A stretch of 64,000 bases of DNA from Microbacterium sp. MPKO10 (GCF_026107415.2 NZ_JAPCHX010000004.1:542514-606513); one strand, 5' to 3'; shown: positions 32,462 to 42,109, numbered from the stretch's first letter. Translations and numbers: made by a program. Notes: a model not told the origin generated them from the sequence alone.

Positions 32462-33538
32462 CTAAAGCCAGCGCTGCTTCTTGAACACGATGTACAAGAT
32501 GACCGCGATCAACAGCATCCCGCCGATCGCCAGCGGATACCCCAGCGCCCAGTGCAGCTCGGGCATCACATCGAAGTTCATGCCGTAGATCGCCCCGATG
32601 AGCGTCGGCGCGAACAGAATCGCCGCCCACGACGAGATGCGCTTCATGTCTTCGTTCTGCCGCTGCCCCACGAGCGTCGCATTGACGGTGAGGATCTGCG
32701 CCAGCATCTCCCGCACATCCCCGACACGCGCCGACGCCCTCGTCGCGTGGTCGGAGACGTTGCGCAGATACTCCTGCAGCCCCTCGACCGTGCCGTACTT
32801 CGTAAATCCGGCGATGAGGTCGCGAATCACCTTCTCGAGTGGCGCAATCGCACGCTGCAGATCGTTCACCTCGCGACCGAGCCGATAGATGCGCTCGGGA
32901 ACGGCGGCGTCGCCCGCAAATACTTCGCCCTCGATCTCAGCGAGGTCGTTCTCCACACCGTCGATCACCGGAACATACGTGTCGACAATCGTGTCGAGCA
33001 CCGTGTAAAGAACAGCCTCCGTTCCGTGGCGCAGCAACTCAGCATCCTGGGTTAAGTCGTCCGGATGCCAGTCGCGGGCATCGGATGCCGCTTGGCGCAC
33101 CATCACCACCCACTGCCCCTGCACGACGATGTGGAATTCGCTCACGGCGACGTCTTCGATCGCGTCGTCGTATCGTGCCGAACGCACCACGAGAAACAGC
33201 GTGTCACCGTACCGCTCAATCTTCGTGCGCTGCCCCTTGTGCAGCAGATCCTCGACCAGCACCGGATGAAGATCGAGGCGTTCAGCGAGATCAGCGACCT
33301 CGCGGTCATCCGGCCGGTCATACGCGACGACGGCAACCCGGCCCTGGCGCGCCTGCACGGCGTCCATGACGTCGTCGAGACTCGCATGGTCGAGACCTTC
33401 GATCGGGCGGCCGTCTTCGAGCACCGATGTGCGCACCGCGCCGGTCCCGGCACGCGCCGTCGCGGGCATCGCCGCCCGGCTTCCCAACAGCGGCACCCAC
33501 CTCCGACGTGGCCGTTCGCCCGTGCGTTTTGCGCTCAT
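32462..33538 (-). CDS. corA: CorA-type magnesium/cobalt transporter
   Basis: This 358-residue CorA-family divalent cation channel has a long cytoplasmic N-terminal domain (LHPVLVEDLLHKGQRTKIER, SEFHIVVQGQWVVMVR), a helical stalk (VNDLQRAIAPLEKVIRDL and DHATRASARVGDVREMLAQI) and two C-terminal helices. The first helix ends in the selectivity signature YGMNF (IGAIYGMNFDVMPEL) and the last reads PLAIGGMLLIAVILYIVF with basic end KKQRWL. Length and order fit CorA. It would mediate Mg2+ uptake in the cell membrane. Single-gene unit, no obvious riboswitch seen upstream. Confidence 0.94.
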   Translation of the reverse strand: MSAKRTGERPRRRWVPLLGSRAAMPATARAGTGAVRTSVLEDGRPIEGLDHASLDDVMDAVQARQGRVAVVAYDRPDDREVADLAERLDLHPVLVEDLLHKGQRTKIERYGDTLFLVVRSARYDDAIEDVAVSEFHIVVQGQWVVMVRQAASDARDWHPDDLTQDAELLRHGTEAVLYTVLDTIVDTYVPVIDGVENDLAEIEGEVFAGDAAVPERIYRLGREVNDLQRAIAPLEKVIRDLIAGFTKYGTVEGLQEYLRNVSDHATRASARVGDVREMLAQILTVNATLVGQRQNEDMKRISSWAAILFAPTLIGAIYGMNFDVMPELHWALGYPLAIGGMLLIAVILYIVFKKQRWL

Positions 33539-33642
33539 GTCTCCCCTTTCACCGCTTGGGGAAAGAGCATCCGTTCACCGGCGGCTCACCGAGGATGCAC
33601 TGCCGATTATGACCGGGCGCGAACTCGCGGTACCGTCTCGAT

Positions 33643-34158
33643 ATGGACACCACGGATGCTGTCACTCCCACTCTCGATGTCGTCATTCGACCGGCGCGCG
33701 ACGTCGACGCCGAGTCGCTCGGCCGCGTGCACGCGAAGTGCTGGCACGAGACTTACGATCACCTGATCAGCGCGGCGGCTCTCGAGCGCGTTTCGCCGCT
33801 GCGCCTCGCCGAACTGTGGACCCACTGGACGAAGCAGGGCGACGAATATCATCAACATGTCGCACTTGTCGACGGAGAGATCGTCGGCTTCGTCGGCTCG
33901 GGCCCCGCCCGCGACGAGGACGCCCCGCGCGATCGCGAGCTCTACTACCTCTACCTTCTGGCTGCCTACCACGGCACCGGCATCGGCCAGCAGCTGTTCG
34001 ATGCCGCGTGCGGAGACCGGCCTGGCTACCTCTGGGTCGCCGATGACAACCCGCGGGCCCATGGCTTCTATAAGCGCAATGGGCTGAAGCGGGATGGCGC
34101 ACAGCAGGTGCAGCCGTTCCTCGGTGAGGAGCTGCTTGAGGTGAGGCTCGTCCGCTGA
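33643..34158 (+). CDS. GNAT family N-acetyltransferase
   Basis: This 171-residue GNAT acetyltransferase starts VVIRPARDVDAESLGRVHAK, then CWHETYDHLIS, as in RimI/MnaT-like proteins. Strand 4 and the acetyl-CoA loop read LYYLYLLAAYHGTGIGQQLF (Q/R-x-x-G-x-G/A variant HGTGIGQQL). The last strands are GYLWVADDNPRAHGFYKRNG and LKRDGAQQV. The substrate cannot be told. ATG at 33643, separate from its neighbours and followed by a 88-bp gap before the alpha-mannosidase. Confidence 0.88.
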   Translation: MDTTDAVTPTLDVVIRPARDVDAESLGRVHAKCWHETYDHLISAAALERVSPLRLAELWTHWTKQGDEYHQHVALVDGEIVGFVGSGPARDEDAPRDRELYYLYLLAAYHGTGIGQQLFDAACGDRPGYLWVADDNPRAHGFYKRNGLKRDGAQQVQPFLGEELLEVRLVR

Positions 34159-34246
34159 GACAGCATCCGCTTCTGTCTCCGGAGCCGGAAGGTCGCTGAC
34201 GGGGCGAATCGCTGAGATCCTCTGAAACCCGGTTGGGGAGGCTGCC

Positions 34247-37237
34247 ATGCATGATGACACGTCATTGACCGTCGGGCGCGCTAAACGTGTGCTGACAGAG
34301 CGCGTCGCTCCAGCGATCTACTCCGCCGCTTCACCGCTGCAGGTGGATGCCCACGTCTTGCCCGGCGAACCGGTTCCCGTTGCTGAGGGGCTCGCCCTCG
34401 ACTATGAACCGTTCGAGGTCGGCAGCACATGGGGACCCGCCTGGGGAACGACGTGGTTTCGCCTCACCGGCACGGTGCCCTCCGACTGGGCCGGCCGCCG
34501 CGTCGAGGCGCGCGTTGACCTCGGCTTCGACATCAACATGCCGGGTTTCCAGTGCGAAGCACTCGTCTACCGCGCAGACGGCACTCCCGTGAAGAGCATC
34601 AACCCGCGCAACCAGTGGATCCCGATCGCGGATGCAGCCGAGGGCGGCGAACCCGTCGAGCTCTTCCTCGAAGCAGCGTCCAACCCGGTCCTTCTCGATT
34701 ACCACCCCTTCCTCCCGACACAGGAGGGAGACATCGAGACGTCATCGCCCGAGCCGCTGTATCGCACACGCCGCATGGAGCTCGCCGTCTTCGAGCCCGA
34801 GGTCTTCGAGCTGTCGCTCGACCTGCAGGTGCTGTGTGAGCTTCAAGCCGAGCTCCCCGAAACCGGGCCCCGCCGCATGCGCATTCTGCAGGCGCTGGAC
34901 AACGCCCTCGACCGGCTTGACCTGCAGCGCATTGTGGCGACAGCATCCGATGCTCGTGCCGAGTTGCGCGACGTTCTCGCTTCCCCTGCCGAGGCGAGCA
35001 GTCACCGCATCGCCGCGATCGGCCATGCGCACATCGACTCGGCCTGGCTGTGGCCCGTGCGCGAGACCATCCGCAAGGTGGCCCGCACGACATCGTCGAT
35101 GACCGAGCTGATCGAGAACGACCCCGACTTTCTGTACGGGATGTCGAGCGCGCAGCAATACGCGTGGATCAAAGAGCACCGCCCCGAGGTCTACGCCCGG
35201 GTGAAGGATGCTGTCGTGGCGGGCCGGTTCCTCCCGCTCGGCGGCATGTGGGTCGAATCAGACACGGTGATGCCGACCGGCGAATCGCTCGTGCGGCAGT
35301 TCTCGTACGGGCAGCGCTTCTTCGAGACGGAGTTCGGCATTCGCTCGACGGGCGTGTGGCTTCCCGACAGCTTCGGATACTCCCCCGCGCTGCCGCAGCT
35401 GATGCGCCGTGCCGGGTTCGAATGGTTCTTCACGCAGAAGATCTCGTGGAACCAGCGCAACGTCTTTCCCCATCACTCCTTTTTGTGGGAGGGGATCGAC
35501 GGGTCGCGAATGTTCACGCACTTTCCGCCGATGGACACATACAACTCGCAGCTCTCCGGCGAGGAGGTCGCGAAATCGACGCGCCAGTTCCGCGAGAACC
35601 GGGTTGCCTCGCAGTCGATCGCGCCCGTCGGTTGGGGCGACGGCGGAGGCGGTACAACCCGCGAAATGACGGGCAAGGCGCGGCGCCTGGCGAACCTCGA
35701 GGGAAGCGCGCGCGTCGAGTGGCAGCATCCGGATGCGTTCTTCGACGCGGCAAAAGCCGAACTGGCTGACCCTGCTGTGTGGGTCGGTGAGCTCTACCTC
35801 GAGCTGCATCGCGGCACGCTCACGAGCCAGCACGCGACGAAGTCGGGCAACCGCCATGCCGAGCAGGCACTCATCGAGGCCGAGCTGTGGGCGGCGACGG
35901 CTGCCGTGCGCGAGGGCTTCGCGTACCCCTACGACGAACTCGATCGCCTGTGGAAGCTGCTGCTTCTTCAGCAGTTCCACGACATTCTGCCCGGCACCTC
36001 GATCGCGTGGGTGCATCGCGAGGCCGCTGCGACGTTCGCCGGGATCATCGATGATGCGCGGGACATTGCCGACGAAGCACGCCGCGTGCTGGCGGGCGAG
36101 GGCGACCGCGAAATCGTCTTCAGCCCGGCGTCCGTCGCGGGGCCGGTTCCGCTCGGCGCGGCTGCTGCCACAGCATCCGGGCCCGCCGTTTCTCTCACCG
36201 AGCGCGATGGCGGCTATGTTCTGGCCAACGATCGCGTCACCGTCACAGTCTCACCTGAAGGCCTGATCACGTCGGCCGTCGACGCGGCAACCGGGCGCGA
36301 CGCGATTGCGCCCGACGAGGCAGCGAACCTCTTTCAGCTGCACCAGGACTTTCCGAACATGTGGGATGCCTGGGACATCGACCGGTTCTATCGCAACCGT
36401 GTCGATGATCTGCGTGCCGTGGAGTCGCTCTCCGCGCGGATCGTCGAGGGCAGAGCAGAGGTCACGCTGGAGCGCCGCTTCTCTGAGTCGTCGTTGCGCC
36501 AGACCATCAGCCTGGCACCGGATGCTGCGACGGTGGTGCTGCGCACAGAGATCGACTGGCATGAGACAGAGAAGCTGCTCAAGCTCGCGTTCCCGTTGGA
36601 CGTGCAGGCGACGCACTCCGAGGCCGAGACGCAGTTCGGGTTCCATGCGCGACCGACACATGTGAACACGAGCTGGGAGGCAGCGAAGTTCGAAACGTCA
36701 ATGCACCGGTTCGTGCTCGTGCGCGAGCCCGACTTCGGCGTCGCGCTCGTCAACGACTCGATCTACGGGTACGACACGACGAGAGACTCGACGGATGCTG
36801 GTGTGACCACCACCGTGCGCCTGTCGCTGCTGCGTGCTCCGCGGTTCCCGGACCCCGACACCGACCACGGACGCCACGTGATCACCGCGGGGCTCGTAGT
36901 CGGGGCGACGCCCGAGAGCGCGACGGCAGAAGGCATCGCACTCAATGCTCCGGAGACCGTGGTCACCGGAGCACGCGACGTGGAACCGCTCGTCGCCGTG
37001 TCAGCCGAGGGCGTCATTGTCTCGAGCGTCAAGCTGGCCGATGACCGTTCGGGCGACCTGATCGTGCGCATCTACGAATCGCGAGGACGCCGGGCAGCGG
37101 GCACGCTCGATGTGGGCTGTGCGCATCGCAGCATCCGTGAAGTGTCACTCATCGAGGATGAGATTCCGGATGCTCGCACGGGCGCAGCGTTCGCGCTGAC
37201 GCCGTTCGAGGTGCGTACGTTCCGCATTGTGCGCTGA
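34247..37237 (+). CDS. Alpha-mannosidase, GH38
   Basis: This 996-residue GH38 alpha-mannosidase has an N-terminal accessory sandwich domain (residues ~1-240). The catalytic domain begins IGHAHIDSAWLWPVRETIRK with the zinc-binding His and Asp. LYGMSSAQQYAWIKEHRPE follows, then GGMWVESDTVMPTGESLVRQ and the nucleophile Asp374 in WLPDSFGYSPALPQ. C-terminal beta domains contain LFQLHQDFPNMWDAWDIDRF. It cleaves alpha-mannosides in the cytoplasm (no signal peptide). GGGGAGG precedes ATG. It stands alone, not in the two sugar operons; upstream is a GNAT gene. Confidence 0.95.
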   Translation: MHDDTSLTVGRAKRVLTERVAPAIYSAASPLQVDAHVLPGEPVPVAEGLALDYEPFEVGSTWGPAWGTTWFRLTGTVPSDWAGRRVEARVDLGFDINMPGFQCEALVYRADGTPVKSINPRNQWIPIADAAEGGEPVELFLEAASNPVLLDYHPFLPTQEGDIETSSPEPLYRTRRMELAVFEPEVFELSLDLQVLCELQAELPETGPRRMRILQALDNALDRLDLQRIVATASDARAELRDVLASPAEASSHRIAAIGHAHIDSAWLWPVRETIRKVARTTSSMTELIENDPDFLYGMSSAQQYAWIKEHRPEVYARVKDAVVAGRFLPLGGMWVESDTVMPTGESLVRQFSYGQRFFETEFGIRSTGVWLPDSFGYSPALPQLMRRAGFEWFFTQKISWNQRNVFPHHSFLWEGIDGSRMFTHFPPMDTYNSQLSGEEVAKSTRQFRENRVASQSIAPVGWGDGGGGTTREMTGKARRLANLEGSARVEWQHPDAFFDAAKAELADPAVWVGELYLELHRGTLTSQHATKSGNRHAEQALIEAELWAATAAVREGFAYPYDELDRLWKLLLLQQFHDILPGTSIAWVHREAAATFAGIIDDARDIADEARRVLAGEGDREIVFSPASVAGPVPLGAAAATASGPAVSLTERDGGYVLANDRVTVTVSPEGLITSAVDAATGRDAIAPDEAANLFQLHQDFPNMWDAWDIDRFYRNRVDDLRAVESLSARIVEGRAEVTLERRFSESSLRQTISLAPDAATVVLRTEIDWHETEKLLKLAFPLDVQATHSEAETQFGFHARPTHVNTSWEAAKFETSMHRFVLVREPDFGVALVNDSIYGYDTTRDSTDAGVTTTVRLSLLRAPRFPDPDTDHGRHVITAGLVVGATPESATAEGIALNAPETVVTGARDVEPLVAVSAEGVIVSSVKLADDRSGDLIVRIYESRGRRAAGTLDVGCAHRSIREVSLIEDEIPDARTGAAFALTPFEVRTFRIVR

Positions 37238-37363
37238 TCTCTCTGCCGTGCGCCGCGGCGCGCTCTGGGCCTGGGATGCCGTGCCCGAGCGTGCCGCGGC
37301 GGCTCAGCTGTCTCGACTGACTCGGCTGGCTCGGTTGATTCGGTTGACTCCGACGGGCCGCGG

Positions 37364-38887
37364 TCAGCGGCGCAGCCCCGTGTCGTGTGGGTTCGGCAGG
37401 GGCGGCTGTGGCGGAAGATCGTCCGGCAGGGGCACCGTGCGGGGCGAGGGCTCGGCAGGTTGGGCTTCCCCTGGTGCGTCTGTGTCGGGTTCGGTCCCGG
37501 GCTTGTTCCCGGTCCCGGACGCGGCCCCAGTCCCAGACTCAGTCCCAGTTCCAGACTCGGTTCCAGGTCCAGACTCGGTTCCAGGTCCAGACCCAGTCTC
37601 GGTCTCGGTTTCGGTCTCGCGGGAGCGTCCAGGCTCAGAATCAGCCACCGTTTCCGGCCACGGAGCCGCAGCTCTCGCAGCTTCCTCTGCCTTTGTCGCC
37701 CGCTTGAACGACACTCGCGATCGCTTTTGTTGAGCAGGGCCGGCCGCTTCCTGCAGTTGTTCCTGCGTTCGCGCCTCGAGTTCGGCCGCGTTCGACACAA
37801 GCAGTGCTGCGAGAAAGCGCACGAACATCGTGATCCACGCGAACAGCACACCGAATGCGATGAGTTCGTAGTTGGTCAGCGGCAGGATGCTGGGGCCGTA
37901 GAACAGCCACGTCGCACCAATGAGCAGGACGAGGCCGCCGAGCGTTGCGAGAAAGAACGGCAGTGGCATCCCTCGCAGGGCGATCGGAGAGACCAGCATG
38001 AGAAGACCGAAGATCGCCGAGAGCCCGATCGCGAAGACGTTGTGCACCGTGACGCTTACGTTGACCGGCACCATGCCGATGCCCGCGAGTGCCACCCCCA
38101 TGGCGATGAACAGCGTCGAGACCAGTGGCGCTGCGCCGCGATAGCGAATCACGCGAGCCGTGTGCAGGTTGCGGATGTCACGATCGACGTAGAGCGCAAA
38201 TGTGGTCACGAGGATGCCGGCGACAATGAGGATCGCGTTGAAGCTGATGCTTGGCCTGTTGCCGAACGCCCCGAGCACACTGATCTGGTACCGCCACCAG
38301 ACGGGATCCGTTGATGTGGCCATGGCCGTGAGGAGGCCGACCCCGACGAAGAGGAACATGCGCTGCGACAGACTCACTGTGTTGAGCCGCGATACGGCGA
38401 GATACAGCATGTACGCGGCGAGCCCCGTGGTCACGGCACATCCGATGGAGGCGCTCACAGGATCGATTGTGAGACGTCGGAACGCGAGCTGTACGACGAA
38501 GAGAAGCACGGCCGTCGCCAGGGCACCGAGCGCCGTGTGCACGATCGCAACGACGATCGCATCGAGCGTGAACTTCCACGTTGGGAGCTCAAGACGCCAC
38601 TCTTGGCCCACGAGGCGCCGGGACCTCCAATATCCCACGCCCGCGGCAACGGTTCCGAGTACGACCACGGCGCTTACCGACACCATGCCGATCGACCACT
38701 CGCCCCACGCCCAATCCGTCCAGATGGGCACGGACATTCCGCCGAACACGATGAACGCAAAACCGAGTGCGATCAGGGCCGAGCACAGTCCAGCGATGAG
38801 CGCCTCGACCTCGACGTTGATGCCACGTTGGCGGTAACGGCCGGTCGGCGGCGAACCGGCGCGGGCAGATCGACGTACGGCAGACAT
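37364..38887 (-). CDS. Polytopic membrane protein with repetitive C-terminal tail
   Basis: This 507-residue protein has about nine hydrophobic segments between residues ~20 and 375 (for example VEALIAGLCSALIALGFAFI, MVSVSAVVVLGTVAAGVGYW, LFVGVGLLTAMATS), recalling DUF998-type membrane proteins; function unknown. After a helical basic segment (ELEARTQEQLQEAAGPAQQK), the last ~110 residues are an acidic Gly/Thr/Glu/Pro-rich cytoplasmic tail built of short repeats (ESGPGTESGTGTESGTG). ATG at 38887 was chosen because it opens a basic stretch just before the first helix; a longer frame upstream overlaps the promoter of the NUDIX gene region. Confidence 0.7.
   Translation of the reverse strand: MSAVRRSARAGSPPTGRYRQRGINVEVEALIAGLCSALIALGFAFIVFGGMSVPIWTDWAWGEWSIGMVSVSAVVVLGTVAAGVGYWRSRRLVGQEWRLELPTWKFTLDAIVVAIVHTALGALATAVLLFVVQLAFRRLTIDPVSASIGCAVTTGLAAYMLYLAVSRLNTVSLSQRMFLFVGVGLLTAMATSTDPVWWRYQISVLGAFGNRPSISFNAILIVAGILVTTFALYVDRDIRNLHTARVIRYRGAAPLVSTLFIAMGVALAGIGMVPVNVSVTVHNVFAIGLSAIFGLLMLVSPIALRGMPLPFFLATLGGLVLLIGATWLFYGPSILPLTNYELIAFGVLFAWITMFVRFLAALLVSNAAELEARTQEQLQEAAGPAQQKRSRVSFKRATKAEEAARAAAPWPETVADSEPGRSRETETETETGSGPGTESGPGTESGTGTESGTGAASGTGNKPGTEPDTDAPGEAQPAEPSPRTVPLPDDLPPQPPLPNPHDTGLRR
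37494..37620. repeat. Short tandem repeats in membrane-protein tail
   Basis: Imperfect repeats of an 18-bp unit (GTTCCAGGTCCAGACTCG and variants with CCCAGTCC or CCCAGACTC) encode the Gly/Thr/Glu/Ser tail of the membrane protein on the minus strand. At least five units are readable. The repetition is at DNA level, with variants grading from near-perfect in the middle to diverged at the edges, so length probably varies between strains. Confidence 0.75.
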
Positions 38888-38925
38888 CACAGTCTCAAGT
38901 TTAGGGAAGGGCGCTGACGATATGT

Positions 38926-39504
38926 TCAGCTGATGCGGCCCACACTCGCGAGTGCCATGCGCAGGAGCGTCCCCCGCCCGCCTTCCATCTCGGCGGACAC
39001 GGCGTCGGACTGTGCTTCCTCCGGCGGCATCCACGTGAGCTCGAGAGCATCCTGTCTCGGGTCACATGTTCCCGTGACGGGCACAACGTATGCGAGTGAG
39101 ACAGCGTGCTGACGTTCGTCAGAGAACGGCGTGAGACCAGGCATCGGAAAATACTCGGCCACGGTGAACGGCACCGGTGACGCAGGAAGCAACGGAAAGG
39201 CCATCGGACCGAGATCTTTCTCCAGGTGCCGAAAGAGGGCATCGCGAAGTGTCTCGCCATACATCACACGCCCCGAGACGAGCGTTCGGGTCATCTGGCC
39301 CGTGGCCGTTGCGCGGAGCAGCACGCCCACTTCAGTGACCACGCCCATACCGTCGACACGAACAGGGACGGCCTCGACGTAGAGCAGAGGCAGGCGGTGC
39401 CGAATCTGCTCGAGCTCAATATCGCTGAGCCAGCCGGGTGCCCGATTGCCCTGCGGCTCTTCGGGCTCGTCAGGCTGATCAGGGTCAGGAGTGCGAACGG
39501 CCAT
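38926..39504 (-). CDS. NUDIX-related hydrolase (DUF4916 type)
   Basis: This 192-residue protein of the actinobacterial DUF4916/NUDIX group starts at MAVRTPDPDQPDEPEEP and the conserved GWLSDIELEQIRHRLPLLYV follows, then EAVPVRVDGMGVVTEVGVLL and RTLVSGRVMYGETLRDALFR, a degenerate Nudix box (the classical REUxEE residues are only partly present, RDALFRHLEKDLG). Hydrolysis of a nucleoside diphosphate compound is possible but the weak box makes this uncertain. ATG at 39504 chosen by family start; the frame is open further upstream. Confidence 0.75.
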   Translation of the reverse strand: MAVRTPDPDQPDEPEEPQGNRAPGWLSDIELEQIRHRLPLLYVEAVPVRVDGMGVVTEVGVLLRATATGQMTRTLVSGRVMYGETLRDALFRHLEKDLGPMAFPLLPASPVPFTVAEYFPMPGLTPFSDERQHAVSLAYVVPVTGTCDPRQDALELTWMPPEEAQSDAVSAEMEGGRGTLLRMALASVGRIS

Positions 39505-39592
39505 GCTCCATTGTTGCAAGAACGACTGACAGCGGTGTCGGAGCGCGCCGGTAAGCTGACATTCACCCGAGACCAGAGGAGGAAGACGAGCG

Positions 39593-40381
39593 ATGGCTCC
39601 CGAATCGCCGGGCCCCGAGAATTCCACCGGTGCGCAATCCGGCTCAGCACGCCCCAGCGATGCACATAACGATCCGGTGCGTCCTGATCACCCGCAGGCA
39701 GACGCAATGCCGACGGACTCAGCACAGCCCGATCCTCAGCCGACTGATACAGCGATTGATCCGGATGCTGTCCTCTGGTCAGCGTCCGAGGCTGATCGCG
39801 AGGGGCGTCCGCTGCTCGTACTCATGCACGGGTATGGGTCCAACGAGAGCGACCTGTTCGGTCTCGCGCCGTCACTCCCGCTGGAGCTCGTTATTGCGTC
39901 TGTGCGCGCTCCGCATACCGCGCCGTGGCCGATCGATGGCTGGTCGTGGTTCACGGCAGGCACCGAGAAGGGCCCGGACAGCGAAGAGATCAACGATTCA
40001 GCGCGAGCCGTGCTCACATGGCTCGACAACCTTACGGTCACCCCGCCCTCAGTCGGGCTCCTTGGCTTCTCGCAGGGCGGAGCAATGGTGCTGCAGCTGT
40101 TGCGCAACGCCCCGTCACGATTCGCCTACGGGCTTGTTCTCTCGGGCTTCATCGCTCCCGGCGAAGAGCCGGGCGATGCCGACCTCGCCGAGAGAAAACC
40201 ACCGGTGTTCTGGGGCCGCGGAAGCGCGGACGATGTGATCGCCGAATCGGCGATCGTGCGCACCACTGACTGGCTGCCTACGCACTCGACGCTGTCGGGG
40301 CGCATCTATGAAGGCCTTTCACACGGGATCAACCAGCAGGGTGTCGCCGACATCCGAGCGTTCATCGAACGCAATCTCTGA
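39593..40381 (+). CDS. Carboxylesterase/phospholipase family alpha/beta hydrolase
   Basis: This 262-residue hydrolase of the phospholipase/carboxylesterase (YpfH) family has N-terminal ~60 residues rich in Pro/Asp/Gln and low in complexity. The core then begins LLVLMHGYGSNESDLFGLAP (oxyanion hole HGYG). The nucleophile is Ser in VGLLGFSQGGAMVLQL and the catalytic His probably in EGLSHGINQQ. The Asp is expected in VFWGRGSADDVI. Cytoplasmic. AGAGGAGGAAGACGAGCG precedes the ATG. Divergent from the NUDIX gene with 88 bp between. Confidence 0.87.
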   Translation: MAPESPGPENSTGAQSGSARPSDAHNDPVRPDHPQADAMPTDSAQPDPQPTDTAIDPDAVLWSASEADREGRPLLVLMHGYGSNESDLFGLAPSLPLELVIASVRAPHTAPWPIDGWSWFTAGTEKGPDSEEINDSARAVLTWLDNLTVTPPSVGLLGFSQGGAMVLQLLRNAPSRFAYGLVLSGFIAPGEEPGDADLAERKPPVFWGRGSADDVIAESAIVRTTDWLPTHSTLSGRIYEGLSHGINQQGVADIRAFIERNL

Positions 40382-40433
40382 CGCCCTGTTAGATCGCCAT
40401 GTTGGTGTCGGGCGCCGCTCATAGGCTTTCGCC

Positions 40434-40877
40434 ATGCCTGTTTTCGGAACCATGCCCGGCGTTTGCCGCCTCTGCGGATCGCCGAACGGTGTCAAGCGCA
40501 CCAATGGTTGGCACTGCTGCATCTGCGACTGGCGCGTTGGCGACGTTCCGGATCCAGAGCTCCCACGCCCACTCATTCACGTCGTCTACTACATTCGCTG
40601 GGCAGATCGCGTGAAAATCGGCACCTCCGCCAACCCTCATCAGCGACTCGCAACGTTGTGGCACGACGAGATTCTCGCCTTCGAGCCGGGCGGACGCGAC
40701 CTTGAACAGGCCCGGCACACACAGTTCGCCGATCTCCGCGAAGGCGGTGAATGGTTCAGTGCCGATCCACGACTTCTGCAGCACGCTGCGGCACTATCTC
40801 AGGGCGACGATCCGTGGCACGCCTACGCGCGGTGGGTGAGCACAGCACTAAAGCGCGCGAACTCCCTCGACCTCTGA
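40434..40877 (+). CDS. GIY-YIG (T5orf172-like) nuclease-fold protein with zinc ribbon
   Basis: This 147-residue protein has N-terminal zinc ribbon-like Cys pairs, CRLCG (residues 11-15) and CCICD (28-32). A T5orf172/GIY-YIG type domain follows: VVYYIRWADRVKIGTSANPH, QRLATLWHD, LEQARHTQFADLREGGEWF with conserved Tyr, Lys-Ile-Gly, Arg and Glu residues. This fold is found in homing-type and phage nucleases and in small cellular proteins of unknown role. It is placed 36 bp before ddl. It could be DNA-acting; no substrate is suggested by neighbours. Confidence 0.8.
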   Translation: MPVFGTMPGVCRLCGSPNGVKRTNGWHCCICDWRVGDVPDPELPRPLIHVVYYIRWADRVKIGTSANPHQRLATLWHDEILAFEPGGRDLEQARHTQFADLREGGEWFSADPRLLQHAAALSQGDDPWHAYARWVSTALKRANSLDL

Positions 40878-40917
40878 ACCACCTGGCCCTGCCGGATACC
40901 GCTGTTACAGTGCTGAG

Positions 40918-42078
40918 ATGCGAGTTGCCGTACTCTTCGGAGGAGCAAGCGAAGAGCGAGACGTGTCGATTGCCAGCGCCTCGCAGATCGTCCCCGCCCT
41001 CCGCCGCCAAGGGCACGACGTGAACGTTGTCGATACCGCCTTCGGAGTAATCGGGCGCGCCGATGAAGCCGCCCACCTCTCCCCTGCGGTCGGCAACGCA
41101 CCTCCAACGGGACTTGACCTCACCGTCGCCCGCCAATCCGACGACGCCCTCCGGCTGCCCGCCGAGGTCGCAAACGTTGATCTCGTATTTCTCGCCCTGC
41201 ACGGCGGAACCGGCGAAGACGGCCGGCTTCAAGCACTCCTCGAACTCGCCGGCATCCCCTACACCGGCTCAGGTCCGCTCGGCAGCGGGCTCGCGCTCGA
41301 CAAGGACATCAGCAAGTCGCTGCTGCGCGACGCAGGAATCCGCACCCCCGACTGGTTCATGGCATCAGGGTCAGTGCCGCGCCCGCGAACGGATGTGGGA
41401 ACGTATGAGACGGGCGAAGCAACAGCTAACGCCGGAGCTGAGACGGGAGGGGAAAGACCACCTGGAACGGCACCAGCAGAGGCAGCACCAGCAGAGGCAT
41501 CTGCCTCCGATGCCGAAGCTGCAGACACCACTGTCCATGAGATTCAGACAAGACTCGGCTTCCCGGTGATCGTCAAACCCGCGAGCCAGGGCTCGACAGT
41601 GGGACTCTCCGTCGTCCGTAACCCCGGCGACATCGCTGACGCTGTGGCGACAGCATCCGCATTTGGCCCCGTCATGATTGAGGCGTTCATCCGGGGTCGC
41701 GAACTCACCGTCGGCGTACTCGATGACGAGCCGCTCGCCGTCGGCGAGATCATCATCCACCCCGACGAGGCATTCACCTATCAGGACAAGTACCAGGCGG
41801 GTGCCGTCCGCGAAGTCTTTCCCGCAGACATTCCCTCAGAAATCGAGGATGCTGCCCGCTCGATCGCCCTCCACGTGCACCGCACCCTCAGACTCGACTC
41901 ATACAGCCGCACCGACTTTCGGCTCGACGAGCACGGAACACTCTGGGTCATCGAAGCGAACAGCCTGCCCGGGATGACCGCGACCAGCCTGCTCCCGCAG
42001 TCCGCGGCGGCCGCCGGTATCGACTACGACGAGCTCTGTGAACGTATCTGCGCGTGCGCGCGGCTGCGCATCGGCTGA
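40918..42078 (+). CDS. ddl: D-alanine--D-alanine ligase-like ATP-grasp enzyme
   Basis: This 386-residue Ddl-family ATP-grasp ligase would join two D-Ala for cell-wall synthesis. Motifs are VAVLFGGASEERDVSIASA, FLALHGGTGEDGRLQALLEL, GSGPLGSGLALDKDISKSLL, GFPVIVKPASQGSTVGLSVV, then FRLDEHGTLWVIEANSLPGM with the Mg-binding Glu/Asn. An Ala/Glu/Thr-rich insert of about 55 residues (152-205) separates IRTPDWFMASGSV from the ATP-binding lobe; it is absent from typical Ddl. The HGGTGEDG wording in place of HGPFGEDG suggests a paralogue, and other Ddl copies may exist elsewhere. Confidence 0.87.
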   Translation: MRVAVLFGGASEERDVSIASASQIVPALRRQGHDVNVVDTAFGVIGRADEAAHLSPAVGNAPPTGLDLTVARQSDDALRLPAEVANVDLVFLALHGGTGEDGRLQALLELAGIPYTGSGPLGSGLALDKDISKSLLRDAGIRTPDWFMASGSVPRPRTDVGTYETGEATANAGAETGGERPPGTAPAEAAPAEASASDAEAADTTVHEIQTRLGFPVIVKPASQGSTVGLSVVRNPGDIADAVATASAFGPVMIEAFIRGRELTVGVLDDEPLAVGEIIIHPDEAFTYQDKYQAGAVREVFPADIPSEIEDAARSIALHVHRTLRLDSYSRTDFRLDEHGTLWVIEANSLPGMTATSLLPQSAAAAGIDYDELCERICACARLRIG

Positions 42079-42109
42079 GCGTGTCAGACGCGTGTGATGA
42101 GATGAGCAC

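Noticed and set aside
37072..37851. A 259-codon minus-strand frame in another phase over the membrane-protein tail
   Set aside because: It exists because the tandem repeats lack stops in several frames; the frame continuing from the membrane helices is the real one.
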